Assembly: GCF_000406165.1 (NCBI RefSeq)
Contig: NZ_CM001977.1
Location: forward strand, 2,272,396-2,336,395
DNA length: 64,000 nucleotides
Reading direction: 5' to 3'
Origin: Dickeya zeae NCPPB 2538
GTDB taxonomy: Bacteria; Pseudomonadota; Gammaproteobacteria; Enterobacterales; Enterobacteriaceae
In this document: positions 1-8,576 of the stretch, in pieces
Layout of the letters: each line of letters starts with the position of its first letter
Position numbering within the stretch: position 1 is the first letter of the stretch
Notes under the pieces: generated by a model
What the model was told of the DNA's origin: nothing
The model's input: the letters and a program-made list of their open reading frames with translations, nothing else
Database searches by the model: none
Position numbers and translations under genes: made by a program

Positions 1-511
1 AAGCCAGATGATACAGCACCTGATTAGTCTGGCACTGATTGCCTCCCTGACATGACCACAGTTCAACCATATCCCGCGTATCCAGATTAGAGACACCCCA
101 GCGACCAATTTTGCCCGCCAGCTGCAAGCGCTCCATCGCGGTAATGGTATCAGTCAACGGAATCCGGCCACGCCAGTGCAGTAAATACAGATCGATATAA
201 TCGGTTTTCAAGCGCTTCAGACTGCGTTCGCAAGCGGCAATCGCCCGCTCACCACCGGCATTATGCGGATACACCTTGGAAACCAGGTAAACCTGATCAC
301 GACGGCCACACAGCGCTTCTCCGACCACTTCTTCCGCGCCACCATCCGCATACATTTCCGCCGTATCAATCAGCGTCATGCCCAGATCGATACCCGCTTG
401 CAGCGCACTGACCTCCGCACGTCGTCGTTGCGCACTCTCGCCCATAAACCAGGTTCCCTGACCAATCGCGGGAACTGTTTTCCCATCTGGGAATACCACC
501 TGCTTTATCAT
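1..511 (-). CDS. Aldo/keto reductase, 3' part outside window
   Basis: Reading inward from the ATG at 509-511, the frame stays open to the window edge, giving about 170 residues of an NAD(P)H-dependent aldo/keto reductase. Visible family marks are GQGTWFMG near the N-terminus (first barrel strand), LIDTAEMYADGGAEEVVGEAL with the catalytic Asp and Tyr, the catalytic Lys in LVSKVYPHNAG, and the substrate-pocket His in LYLLHWRG. GKIGRWGVSNLD then follows, typical of the mid-barrel. The C-terminal cofactor-binding third is missing only because the window starts here. The substrate cannot be told. It is convergent with nothing visible and lies head-to-tail after mipA on the same strand. Confidence 0.9.
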   Translation of the reverse strand, partial: MIKQVVFPDGKTVPAIGQGTWFMGESAQRRRAEVSALQAGIDLGMTLIDTAEMYADGGAEEVVGEALCGRRDQVYLVSKVYPHNAGGERAIAACERSLKRLKTDYIDLYLLHWRGRIPLTDTITAMERLQLAGKIGRWGVSNLDTRDMVELWSCQGGNQCQTNQVLYHLA

Positions 512-625
512 GTTCTTACCCTCCTGCGCTCAGGGTAACAAACCTCAGCCGTGCCATTAATGTGCAAATGGGGTGAACACACCCCATTTTTGTGCAGCCG
601 ATGCACAATGCGCGAGCACGCCATG

Positions 626-1375
626 TCAGAAACGATAACTGACACCACCGCCCAGCATCAGGTTATAACTTTTATCAACCATCGGGCTGTCTTTCACGTC
701 ATCAGACAGGTGGATATAACGTCCGCTCACCCAGGAACTCCAGTTGGAATTGATTTGATAACCCGCACTCAACTCAACGTAGGGCGACCAGCCATCATTC
801 GGTTGGTAATTGCGTAATCCGGAGCGTGCCGCTTCATCACCCGTCACGCCATAGTAGTAGCGGTTCTGGTTCTCACTCGACCAGGTAACCCCGACTCCCG
901 GCGTCAGGCTCCAGTTACCGGCATTGAAGCGATAAAGGTAGGCGGAATCCCACACCAGACCGTTGCTGTAGTCTAACGTGTCGCCAGCGAAAACCGTGCG
1001 CAACGTTCCCCACTGGGCGTCGTAACGATACGCCAGCCCCGCCATCAACGTGCCACGTCGCCGATCGAGCTGCTTCATCTGACTGTCATCGCTGTCTCCC
1101 GGTCTAAAACCGAAAGGATTGTAATAGGCCGTCAGTGATAGCTTGTTCTGTGCGTCATTCCACAAGTAATACCCGCCTTGCAGACCACGCAGATAAAAAT
1201 TATCACCGTCATAGTTCACCATTGGGAAAGGATAAACATGCCCGCTATCGCCACGGTATAGTGCCGTTCCGCCAACCGCACCCACGCCCAGCGAGAACTC
1301 CTCCGCCAGTGCGGTGCCTGTCGTAACAGCGCCAGCCAGTGTCGCCGTTAAGAAAGTGAATACGTGTTTTTTCAC
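626..1375 (-). CDS. mipA: MipA/OmpV family outer membrane protein
   Basis: A 249-residue protein with a clear signal peptide (MKKHVFTFLTATLAGAV..., predicted cleavage after TALA). The rest is a beta-barrel pattern of alternating aromatic and polar residues ending in the outer-membrane C-terminal signature ...GGGVSYRF. The family scaffolds murein hydrolase MltA with penicillin-binding protein 1B in E. coli; some members act as adhesins or porin-like proteins. Length fits the family (about 248). It stands alone, about 115 bp upstream of the reductase on the same strand. The family call is firm; the partner in this organism is inferred. Confidence 0.88.
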   Translation of the reverse strand: MKKHVFTFLTATLAGAVTTGTALAEEFSLGVGAVGGTALYRGDSGHVYPFPMVNYDGDNFYLRGLQGGYYLWNDAQNKLSLTAYYNPFGFRPGDSDDSQMKQLDRRRGTLMAGLAYRYDAQWGTLRTVFAGDTLDYSNGLVWDSAYLYRFNAGNWSLTPGVGVTWSSENQNRYYYGVTGDEAARSGLRNYQPNDGWSPYVELSAGYQINSNWSSWVSGRYIHLSDDVKDSPMVDKSYNLMLGGGVSYRF

Positions 1376-1825
1376 GGTCGTCGCACTCCTTCGATGTTAC
1401 ACATTTGATCGCATTCGGCAGCATAGCAGCGCCGGAGTCCTACATACATCACATTAATGTGAAAGATACATAAGTTATAACGATTTCGTCTGCCCCACCA
1501 TCACCCCGCATCGGGTCTGTGTTGGCGGATAAAAAAGCCAGCTTTACGCCTTCATGCCGAAGTGAGTCATTGAAATATCTTAAAAATGCGACGCAAGAAT
1601 AGAGGCAAATTTATGGATGCAAACTACGCTTTAAACAAGGCAGAGGATTTCCACTGACTATAGCCGGGTGCCAGTTATCCCCCGCCCCGTTGCCAGCCAA
1701 GTTGGCATAAGGGTTGCTGTATTCCAGTATGAGGTCTTCTTCCGGGAGAGCCATCCATTACATAGGCTTTATACATACCATTCGCTCTCTTACTCTGTGT
1801 TAATCGACGAAGGACGGGCAACGCT
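1376..1825. other. Intergenic region mipA/yeaG
   Basis: A 450-bp divergent intergenic region. Besides the sigma54-type promoter at 1702-1718, I see no gene or strong terminator. The long leader and upstream space fit an enhancer-activated promoter with activator and IHF sites, but I could not assign these sites. Confidence 0.5.
1702..1718 (+). promoter_or_regulatory. Sigma54 (RpoN) promoter of yeaGH
   Basis: TTGGCATAAGGGTTGCT has the invariant GG (1704-1705) and GC (1716-1717) separated by exactly 10 bp, matching the -24/-12 sigma54 consensus TGGCAC-N5-TTGC. It lies about 110 bp before the yeaG start. The E. coli yeaGH operon is known to be RpoN/NtrC dependent, so sequence and family knowledge agree. 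Confidence 0.8.
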
Positions 1826-3760
1826 ATGAACATATTTGATCATTATCGTCAGCGTTACGACGCTGCCAAAGACGAAGAGTTCACTCTGCAAGAGTTCCTT
1901 ACCATCTGCCAGCAAGACCGCAGTGCGTATGCGAACGCCGCTGAGCGATTGTTAATGGCTATCGGTGAACCGGTTATGGTAGACACCGCCCAGGAACCAC
2001 GTCTGTCTCGTTTGTTTTCCAACCGGGTAATTGCCCGCTACCCTGCGTTCGAAGAGTTCTATGGCATGGAAGAAGCCATTGAACAAATTGTTTCCTATCT
2101 GAAACATGCCGCGCAAGGGCTGGAAGAGAAGAAACAAATCCTCTATCTGCTGGGCCCGGTCGGCGGCGGTAAATCCTCGCTGGCTGAACGGCTGAAAGCG
2201 CTGATGCAGCGTGTTCCTATTTATATCCTGAGTGCCAACGGCGAGCGTAGCCCGGTCAACGACCATCCGCTGTGCTTGTTCAACCCGCAAGAAGATGCGT
2301 CAATCCTGGAGAAAGAATACGGCGTTCCACGCCGCTATCTGGGCACCATCATGTCTCCCTGGGCGGCTAAACGGCTGCAGGAATTCGGTGGTGACATCAC
2401 CAAGTTCCGTGTCGTCAAAGTCTGGCCTTCTATCCTGGCCCAACTGGCGATCGCCAAAACCGAGCCGGGTGACGAAAACAACCAGGACATTTCAGCGCTG
2501 GTCGGTAAAGTGGACATCCGCAAACTGGAGCATTTCGCACAAAACGACCCGGACGCTTATGGCTACTCCGGCGCGCTGTGCCGTGCCAACCAGGGCGTGA
2601 TGGAATTCGTGGAAATGTTTAAAGCACCGATCAAAGTGCTCCACCCCTTACTGACCGCCACACAGGAAGGCAACTATAACGGTACCGAAGGTATCGCCGC
2701 GCTGCCGTTTAACGGGATTATCCTTGCGCACTCCAACGAATCTGAATGGGTGCAATTCCGTAACAACAAAAACAACGAGGCCTTTCTCGACCGTGTCTAC
2801 ATCGTCAAAGTGCCTTACTGCCTGCGGGTTTCTGAAGAAGTCAGAATTTATGACAAACTGTTGGTAAACAGTGAGCTGAGCCGCGCCCCCTGCGCGCCTG
2901 GCACGCTGGAAACCTTGGCCCGCTTCTCCATTCTGTCGCGGCTCAAAGATCCAGAAAACTCCAGTATCTACTCAAAAATGCGGGTATACGATGGTGAAAG
3001 CCTGAAGGATACCGATCCGAAAGCCAAGTCGTATCAGGAGTACCGTGATTACGCGGGTGTAGATGAAGGCATGAAAGGGCTTTCCACCCGTTTTGCCTTT
3101 AAGATCCTCTCGCGCGTGTTCAACTTTGATCACAGCGAAGTGGCGGCCAACCCGGTTCACCTGTTCTATGTGCTGGAACAGCAAATTGAGCGGGAACAGT
3201 TCCCGCAGGATGTGGCGGAGAAATACCTGGAACACCTGAAAGGCTACCTGATTCCGAAATACGCCGAATTCATCGGTAAGGAAATACAGACGGCCTACCT
3301 TGAGTCCTACTCGGAATACGGTCAAAACATCTTTGATCGCTATGTGACCTATGCCGACTTCTGGATTCAGGATCAGGAATACCGTGACCCGGATACCGGT
3401 CAGTTGTTTGATCGTGAATCGCTTAACGCCGAACTGGAGAAAATCGAAAAACCGGCGGGTATCAGTAACCCGAAAGACTTCCGCAACGAGATCGTCAACT
3501 TTGTATTACGCGCCCGCGCCAGTAACAGTGGCCGTAATCCGAACTGGACCAGCTATGAAAAACTGCGTACGGTCATTGAGAAAAAGATGTTCTCCAATAC
3601 CGAAGAGCTGCTGCCGGTGATTTCGTTTAATACCAAAACATCGACGGAAGAGCAGAAAAAACACGACGACTTTGTCGATCGCATGATGGAAAAAGGCTAC
3701 ACCCGCAAACAGGTGCGTTTGCTGTGCGAATGGTACCTGCGCGTGAGGAAGTCATCCTGA
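1826..3760 (+). CDS. yeaG: PrkA-type serine protein kinase YeaG
   Basis: A 644-residue protein, the same length as E. coli YeaG. The N-terminal PrkA AAA-type domain contains Walker A GPVGGGKSS at about residues 110-118. The C-terminal half is the PrkA-specific region with a weak similarity to eukaryotic-type kinase folds. YeaG acts in nitrogen-starvation and stationary-phase adaptation, together with YeaH. The start is supported by the purine-rich AAGGACGGGCAACGCT upstream and by homologue length. yeaH follows 36 bp later, and a sigma54 promoter precedes. Confidence 0.97.
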   Translation: MNIFDHYRQRYDAAKDEEFTLQEFLTICQQDRSAYANAAERLLMAIGEPVMVDTAQEPRLSRLFSNRVIARYPAFEEFYGMEEAIEQIVSYLKHAAQGLEEKKQILYLLGPVGGGKSSLAERLKALMQRVPIYILSANGERSPVNDHPLCLFNPQEDASILEKEYGVPRRYLGTIMSPWAAKRLQEFGGDITKFRVVKVWPSILAQLAIAKTEPGDENNQDISALVGKVDIRKLEHFAQNDPDAYGYSGALCRANQGVMEFVEMFKAPIKVLHPLLTATQEGNYNGTEGIAALPFNGIILAHSNESEWVQFRNNKNNEAFLDRVYIVKVPYCLRVSEEVRIYDKLLVNSELSRAPCAPGTLETLARFSILSRLKDPENSSIYSKMRVYDGESLKDTDPKAKSYQEYRDYAGVDEGMKGLSTRFAFKILSRVFNFDHSEVAANPVHLFYVLEQQIEREQFPQDVAEKYLEHLKGYLIPKYAEFIGKEIQTAYLESYSEYGQNIFDRYVTYADFWIQDQEYRDPDTGQLFDRESLNAELEKIEKPAGISNPKDFRNEIVNFVLRARASNSGRNPNWTSYEKLRTVIEKKMFSNTEELLPVISFNTKTSTEEQKKHDDFVDRMMEKGYTRKQVRLLCEWYLRVRKSS

Positions 3761-3796
3761 TGCCGGACATCGACAGGCATGTCGTTTGGGGGAAAC

Positions 3797-5074
3797 ATGG
3801 CCTATTTCATTGATCGGCGCTTGAACGGCAAGAACAAAAGCGCGGTTAACCGCCAGCGTTTTTTGCGCCGTTACAAGTCGCAAATAAAGCAGTCGATTGC
3901 CGGGGCCATCAACAAGCGTTCGGTCACCGACGTGGAAAATGGGGAGTCTATCTCGATCCCCAACGCGGATATCAGTGAACCAATGTTCCATCAGGGGCGT
4001 GGCGGGGTTCGTCACCGGGTTCATCCCGGTAACGATCACTTTGTCGAGAACGACAAGATCGAACGCCCTCAGGGTGGCGGCGGCGGTAGTGGCTCAGGTC
4101 AGGGGGATGCCGGGCAAGACGGTGAAGGTCAGGATGATTTCGTGTTCCAGATATCCAAAGATGAATATCTTGACCTGCTGTTCGAAGATCTGGCGCTGCC
4201 GAACCTGAAAAAAACCGAGCATCGGCAACTGAACGAGTACAAAACTCACCGTGCGGGGTACACCGCCAATGGCGTCCCCGCCAATATCAGCGTCGTGCGC
4301 TCACTGCAAAACTCGCTGGCCCGCCGCATGGCGATGACCGCCGGTAAACGGCGTGAGCTTCACCAGCGAGAGGAAGACCTGGCATTGCTGGAAAACACGG
4401 AACCGGCTCAGCTGCTGGAGGAGGAGCGGCTGCGTCAGGAAATTGCCGAGTTGCGCCAGCGTATCGCCAGTGTGCCGTTTATCGACACCTTCGACCTGCG
4501 TTACAAGAATTACGAACGTCGGCCGGAACCGTCGAGCCAGGCGGTGATGTTCTGTCTGATGGATGTCTCGGGTTCTATGGACCAGGCCACCAAGGACATC
4601 GCCAAACGTTTTTACATCCTGTTGTATCTGTTCCTGAGTCGAACCTACAAAAATGTGGAGGTGGTGTACATCCGCCACCATACACAGGCCAAGGAAGTGG
4701 ATGAGCAGGAATTCTTCTATTCTCAGGAAACCGGTGGCACGATTGTCTCCAGCGCCCTGAAATTAATGGAGGATGTCGTCAAAGAACGTTATAACCCCGC
4801 GCAGTGGAATATTTATGCCGCGCAGGCTTCCGATGGTGATAACTGGGCGGACGATTCGCCGCTCTGTCGTGAATTACTGGCCACCCGCCTGCTGCCAGTG
4901 GTGCGTTACTATAGCTATATAGAGATCACCCGCCGCTCTCACCAGACGCTGTGGCGAGAATATGAAGTGCTGCGGGAAAGTTTTGATAACTTCGCCATGC
5001 AGCATATTCGCGATCAGGACGATATTTATCCTGTCTTTCGCGAAATCTTTCACAAACAAACCGTCAATAATTAA
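3797..5074 (+). CDS. yeaH: YeaH/YhbH family von Willebrand-like protein (DUF444)
   Basis: A 425-residue protein of the DUF444 family that is always paired with PrkA kinases. Residues about 95-115 are a glycine/serine-rich linker (GGGGGSGSGQG). The C-terminal half contains a vWA-like metal site, DVSGS at residues 256-260 within FCLMDVSGSMD. I chose the ATG at 3797 (MAYFIDRRLNGKNKS) over the in-frame ATG at 3779. It matches the homologue N-terminus and has GGGGGAAAC just before it. It is the second gene of the sigma54 operon and presumably works with YeaG in starvation signalling; its molecular role is unknown. Confidence 0.95.
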   Translation: MAYFIDRRLNGKNKSAVNRQRFLRRYKSQIKQSIAGAINKRSVTDVENGESISIPNADISEPMFHQGRGGVRHRVHPGNDHFVENDKIERPQGGGGGSGSGQGDAGQDGEGQDDFVFQISKDEYLDLLFEDLALPNLKKTEHRQLNEYKTHRAGYTANGVPANISVVRSLQNSLARRMAMTAGKRRELHQREEDLALLENTEPAQLLEEERLRQEIAELRQRIASVPFIDTFDLRYKNYERRPEPSSQAVMFCLMDVSGSMDQATKDIAKRFYILLYLFLSRTYKNVEVVYIRHHTQAKEVDEQEFFYSQETGGTIVSSALKLMEDVVKERYNPAQWNIYAAQASDGDNWADDSPLCRELLATRLLPVVRYYSYIEITRRSHQTLWREYEVLRESFDNFAMQHIRDQDDIYPVFREIFHKQTVNN

Positions 5075-5087
5075 CCAGACCAACATC

Positions 5088-5116
5088 AGCCAGCGTGTAA
5101 CACGCTGGCTGTTTCC
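5088..5116 (+). terminator. Terminator of yeaGH
   Basis: Stem AGCCAGCGTG / CACGCTGGCT with a tiny loop, followed by GTTTCCCC, 13 bp after the yeaH stop. The T-tract is weak, but position and a 10-bp stem support it. Confidence 0.65.
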
Positions 5117-5167
5117 CCTCGCCCTTTTCTGCTGTACGGCCCGGTATTTCATCAACCCAGCAAAAAC

Positions 5168-5563
5168 TTAAATAACCGGTACCACCTTGCCGAACGATTT
5201 GTTGAATGACGAGTCTTTAATTTTCCCCTCAGAGAATACAAACAGCATCTTGTGTTTTCCCATATAGGCACCGAACCCGTTCTTCGCATTGATCACCACC
5301 GGGACCACCCAGCCAAATGTGACTTTATTCTTTGATGTCAATGAGTCCTTTTCCAAATAACCTTTGTATGGCGTCATAAACGAATAATGCGCGCTATACG
5401 GGTCTTTCAGCGCAAAGCTGCAATAGCTGTAAATCTGTTTTTTATAATCTGCCGGTAATGTTCCATAATCCGCCGTTTCAGCGGCCATCCGCATAGAGGC
5501 TGACTGATTCGCACAGCCAACCAACGCGACCGACAGCGCAGCCGCGGCAATGATTTTTTTCAT
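5168..5563 (-). CDS. Small lipoprotein, function unknown
   Basis: A 131-residue predicted lipoprotein: MKKIIAAAALSVALVGC ends in a lipobox LVGC with the acceptor Cys at position 17. The mature part is polar, with an aromatic centre (YSYCSFALKDPYSAHYSF) and a terminal strand-rich part. I do not recognise the family with certainty; short lipoproteins of this pattern occur in enterobacteria and phages. It is convergent to yeaH. No partner gene is apparent. Confidence 0.75.
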   Translation of the reverse strand: MKKIIAAAALSVALVGCANQSASMRMAAETADYGTLPADYKKQIYSYCSFALKDPYSAHYSFMTPYKGYLEKDSLTSKNKVTFGWVVPVVINAKNGFGAYMGKHKMLFVFSEGKIKDSSFNKSFGKVVPVI

Positions 5564-5858
5564 TATGTGTAATCCCGTTGATGGTTGTTTCCCATTGCAA
5601 CATCTCAGGAATCACCTCAACGGCACCTTAACCATTATTCGGTCTCCACATTTTATCCTTAATCTTGCGTACCCCGATGCTCACCTACACATCAGCTGCA
5701 CTCGCTACGCCGTTAGCTCGACTTCATCGAAGCAGGCCGTTATGATCGCGGTTTCAGTCATACTGGTTTATCTCACGCCTTAACCATAGCGAATCCAGCA
5801 CCCGACAGTATGCCTGAGTTGACCTCCGGTCAGGGTGCGCTTTACATGGAATATCACG

Positions 5859-6197
5859 ATGAAAAAAGTAGTGCTGTCACTGATTGTCTCGGTTCTGTCG
5901 GCGCAGGCATTAGCCGCACCGCAATTGGCAAATTTAAGTAAGCTGGAATATGGCGCAAATTGGGCATTTAACCGCGAAGAGGTTCAGTTGATCTGCCGGG
6001 CTAACAACGCGATGTACGTGATTAACCCCAGCACGCTGGTACAGTATCCGCTTAACGACATCGCTCGTGAACAAGTCAGCACCGGTAAAGTAAACGCCAG
6101 CCCGTTGGAAACCATCCTTCTGGATGACCCGAAAAACCCAGGGCAAAAAATGAGTCTGCAGCCCTTTATTGACCGGGCACAACGCCTGTGCCAATAG
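5859..6197 (+). CDS. yebY: YebY family protein (DUF2511), exported
   Basis: A 112-residue protein with signal peptide MKKVVLSLIVSVLSAQALA and the family core WAFNREEVQLICR, YVINPSTLVQYPLND and PGQKMSLQPFIDRAQ. The ATG at 5859 is preferred over 5835 because it begins the signal peptide and matches the E. coli length. In E. coli, YebY is encoded with copper genes yobA (copC) and yebZ (copD) and works in copper handling. Here copCD lie at 21335-22612, about 15 kb away, so the cluster has been split. Downstream comes sdsR, as in E. coli. Confidence 0.92.
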   Translation: MKKVVLSLIVSVLSAQALAAPQLANLSKLEYGANWAFNREEVQLICRANNAMYVINPSTLVQYPLNDIAREQVSTGKVNASPLETILLDDPKNPGQKMSLQPFIDRAQRLCQ

Positions 6198-6327
6198 CAC
6201 ATATAGCACGACAGAAAAGCGAGTGGCTCGTCAATATGCAGGTTTGCGTTGGTTGTCACAAAGTGTACAGATTGTTTCGGAATTGACCGCCAAAGCGCGT
6301 GCCAAACTGGAAAACAGAGAGGGGTCG

Positions 6328-6338
6328 TCTACGCTTAA
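6328..6338 (+). promoter_or_regulatory. SigmaS (RpoS) -10 element of sdsR
   Basis: TCTACGCTTAA matches the sigmaS extended -10 consensus KCTAYRCTTAA at all 11 positions and ends a few bases before the inferred 5' end of SdsR. SdsR is known to be strictly RpoS dependent in E. coli and Salmonella. Confidence 0.85.
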
Positions 6339-6341
6339 AGA

Positions 6342-6448
6342 GCAGGTTGTGATGCAACTTGCAACAAATGCCAACTTTTAGCGCACGGCTCTCTCCCAAG
6401 AGCCATTTCCCTAGACCGGGCACAGGAATCGTGTTCGGTCTTTTTTTA
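6342..6448 (+). ncRNA. sdsR: SdsR (RyeB) small RNA
   Basis: The stretch 6368-6414 contains the highly conserved SdsR core (GCCAACTTTTAGCGCACGG, then CTCTCTCCCAAGAGCCATTT and CCCTAGACC). It is followed by a terminator hairpin ACCGGGCAC-loop-GTGTTCGGT and seven T. The 5' part is diverged, so the start is placed by the promoter. SdsR is an Hfq-dependent, stationary-phase trans-acting RNA that represses outer membrane protein and other mRNAs. It lies immediately after yebY, as in E. coli. The last 33 bases are also the left attachment repeat of the mini-island, so integration preserved the gene. Confidence 0.9.
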
Positions 6449-6449
6449 T
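6416..6449 (+). repeat. attL: 34-bp direct repeat in sdsR terminator
   Basis: This 34-bp segment starts CCGGGCACAGGAATCGTG and ends in TTTTTTTAT. It recurs without mismatch at 12368-12401; similarity continues with CATTGATTT after a two-base difference. The copies flank the int/xis-bearing island, so they are the attachment-site cores. The core covers the 3' stem and T-tract of SdsR. Confidence 0.9.
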
Positions 6450-6532
6450 GACATTGATTTTTAATAAAAACCAACCCGTTTTGCAAATCACGCTTCAGTA
6501 TCTTGGGAGATTTAACACGTATGAATATAAGG

Positions 6533-6934
6533 TCAATTAGGGTGTTGCAGTAACCCTTCGTCTTTTAATGCTAAAACCACATGCATCTGTTTATTATATG
6601 TATCTGGCCTGGTTGGAATGGTTTCCTTAATCATGACCCATAATTCTTTAGGCAAGTATTCTTTCTCAAAATGATTTAAAATAATTTTTGCTCCTGCAAT
6701 CGCATAGTCTTTATTTTTTCCTTTTCGTAAAAGATATTTTTTAGGTGCGATACCTTTTACGTATCCGTCCTCGCACAATCCTAAAAATGCTGTTCTAGGA
6801 CATGGTTTTTCTCTTGCTGATTTATACTCTGTCAAAAGAGCAATCTCTCGTGCCCAGCATTCCCTTAGTTCTTGCCCATTAACATATTTTCTGATCACTG
6901 CAACGGCAGTTGGCCCATAAACATCAATGTTCAT
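6533..6934 (-). CDS. Island hypothetical protein, possibly DUF6979-like
   Basis: A 133-residue protein starting MNIDVYGPTAVAVIRKY, with the pattern RTAFLGLCEDGYVKGI in the middle and a C-terminal helix (TYNKQMHVVLALKDEGLL). The pattern (YGxxAV at the N-terminus, CxxG-VKGI in the centre) resembles small phage/island proteins grouped as DUF6979; this is from memory and tentative. A ribosome binding site (AGAGGTG) lies 8 bases upstream. It has no signal peptide or membrane segment. It is the first gene inside the left island end, transcribed toward attL. Confidence 0.7.
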   Translation of the reverse strand: MNIDVYGPTAVAVIRKYVNGQELRECWAREIALLTEYKSAREKPCPRTAFLGLCEDGYVKGIAPKKYLLRKGKNKDYAIAGAKIILNHFEKEYLPKELWVMIKETIPTRPDTYNKQMHVVLALKDEGLLQHPN

Positions 6935-7123
6935 ATCATTACACCTCTATATCGTGATACCTTTTCTTGCTGAGAAATAAAGTGCTTCTGAACCCTCAGC
7001 GTATAAGTGTTGTAATACTGTTTCACCAGTGTCTGTTCATGTTGCTATTTTCTTGTTGTTGTGCAGCCTTATTTAGCCAACGACGCAAGAAAATGCTGAT
7101 AGGTTGCCGTATCCCCACACTCA

Positions 7124-7717
7124 TTATAGGGTGCATAGACCGGTCCGAATGCCCTTACACCAAGAGACGTTACTACGCATCGCCTGCTGGGTGGCCCATG
7201 CCTTCAGCCCCTGACATTCCGCATCAACTCTTGCTGACAGTGCGACAATTTGCTGACCGATCAGATGATATTCCTTGTACGCGGTTTTTACCTGGCTACG
7301 GGCCTTTTCCAGACGCTTAATTTCAGCACGCAGCAAATCAATATTCTTGCGCACTTGCGAAAATCTCGGTCCATACTTGCATAACAATTTACTGATGTGA
7401 TTTATCTGGGCTGGCAAATTACGCTCCAACATCATATTGAGCGCCAATTGACAGGCACTATATGCATGATCTAAATCGGAACGAATATTTACCCAATCTG
7501 TAATCGCGGCGCGGATCCGTTGTTCGGCCTGACTATCGTGGCGATATTTCGCCATCAGCACATCATAGCCTACTGATTTATGGCGTTGTGCTATAGCAAG
7601 TCCACCCAAAATCTGCTCTTTGGTCAGAAGTGCTTGCCCTCTCCCCACATTCAGTGATTCAATACTCATACAGCGCGGATCATGCATCTTAATCAGTTGT
7701 TCTATGGTTATGGTCAT
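7124..7717 (-). CDS. Island hypothetical protein with coiled coil
   Basis: A 197-residue cytoplasmic protein of unknown function. Residues about 110-165 (SQVRKNIDLLRAEIKRLEKA and onward) are strongly helical and charged, likely a coiled coil. The N-terminus MTITIEQLIKMHDPRC is preceded by AGGA at suitable spacing. Composition is closer to phage-type genes than to the very AT-rich cargo beside it. It is divergent from the DUF6338-like gene at 7814, sharing a 96-bp intergenic region. No function is assigned. Confidence 0.72.
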   Translation of the reverse strand: MTITIEQLIKMHDPRCMSIESLNVGRGQALLTKEQILGGLAIAQRHKSVGYDVLMAKYRHDSQAEQRIRAAITDWVNIRSDLDHAYSACQLALNMMLERNLPAQINHISKLLCKYGPRFSQVRKNIDLLRAEIKRLEKARSQVKTAYKEYHLIGQQIVALSARVDAECQGLKAWATQQAMRSNVSWCKGIRTGLCTL

Positions 7718-7813
7718 CTGGTCAGTCCTATTATGATAGCAACTTGATTGTACTGCCCATTACAGGCTGGGTAACTGCTGTTTGCTCATTAAAAATTAAC
7801 ACAAGGAATTTAA

Positions 7814-8464
7814 ATGGAATCAATTAGCAGCGAAATATTTACCATATTAAAATATTTGCTGCCGGGTTTTATTAGTGCATGGATTTTCCACTCATTCACA
7901 TCATATCCAAAACAAGCTCAATTCGAACGAATAATTCAAGCATTAATTTTCACTGCTTTTATTCAATTCATTGTTATGATGCTCAAAGATTTTTTGATTT
8001 GGCTTGGTCAAATTTTAGGTCCTATATTTGGTAGTTGGACAGTAACATCTGATTTTTATTGGTCATACATATGTGCTATTGCAATCGGATTTTCTTTTAG
8101 TACATTGGCAAATAACGATAAATTTCATGGCTTGTTAAGGAAATGGAAAATAACTAAAGAAACATCTTATCATTGCGAATGGTATGGGACTTTTAAAGAG
8201 AATGAGAATTTTGTTATCCTACATCTAAAAGATGAGCGTCGCATCTTTGGATGGCCCACAGAATGGCCTTCAGACCCAACTAAAGGTCATGTAATCCTTC
8301 AAGACCCTAGTTGGGTAACAGATGAGGGTTATAAAGATATGCCAACAGTAAAACTATTCATGGTTAGTGTTAGCGATATTAAGTGGGTTGAATTTCTTCA
8401 AGCACAAGCAGGAGTTTCTTATGTCGAGGAAAGCACCAACACCACCACCATATCACCCCAATAG
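7814..8464 (+). CDS. DUF6338-like membrane protein
   Basis: A 216-residue protein with three predicted membrane segments: about 11-28 (LKYLLPGFISAWIFHSF), 42-64 (LIFTAFIQFIVMMLKDFLI) and 77-97 (SYICAIAIGFSFSTLA). A soluble cytoplasmic domain follows with WYGTFKENENFVILHLKDE, RIFGWPTEWP and a WV/EGY end. This layout is that of the DUF6338 family, of unknown function. AAGGA sits 8 bases before the ATG. The gene is AT-rich, unlike core neighbours. The first proline-rich peptide gene (8421) begins inside its 3' end in another frame, so the six genes very probably form one operon. Confidence 0.82.
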   Translation: MESISSEIFTILKYLLPGFISAWIFHSFTSYPKQAQFERIIQALIFTAFIQFIVMMLKDFLIWLGQILGPIFGSWTVTSDFYWSYICAIAIGFSFSTLANNDKFHGLLRKWKITKETSYHCEWYGTFKENENFVILHLKDERRIFGWPTEWPSDPTKGHVILQDPSWVTDEGYKDMPTVKLFMVSVSDIKWVEFLQAQAGVSYVEESTNTTTISPQ

Positions 8465-8561
8465 CCCGGTACCAATTGAGAGAGGGAAAAATCCTAACCC
8501 TCCTATCTACAAAAGGCCGTCACCACCACCACCACCACCACCACCAAAAAATCATCAGTAA
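8421..8561 (+). CDS. Proline-rich small peptide 1 (46 aa)
   Basis: Starts MSRKAPTPPPYHPNSP and ends RPSPPPPPPPPKNHQ, with the shared motif RGKNPNPP-IYKRP before the proline run. AGGAG lies 6 bases before the ATG. It overlaps the end of the DUF6338-like gene by 44 bp, which suggests translational coupling. A longer in-frame start at 8367 exists, but its extra residues lie wholly within the upstream gene and lack the motif. Function is unknown; no signal peptide or Cys. Confidence 0.75.
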   Translation: MSRKAPTPPPYHPNSPVPIERGKNPNPPIYKRPSPPPPPPPPKNHQ

Positions 8562-8576
8562 TATTGAGGAAATAAA

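Noticed and set aside
6342..6448. RyeA antisense RNA on the minus strand
   Set aside because: No promoter can be placed because the downstream DNA was replaced by the island; not annotated.
8518..8547. CCA-triplet repeats taken as a possible repeat array or CRISPR
   Set aside because: The triplets are in-frame proline codons of the peptide genes; there are no spacers or equal-length repeats.
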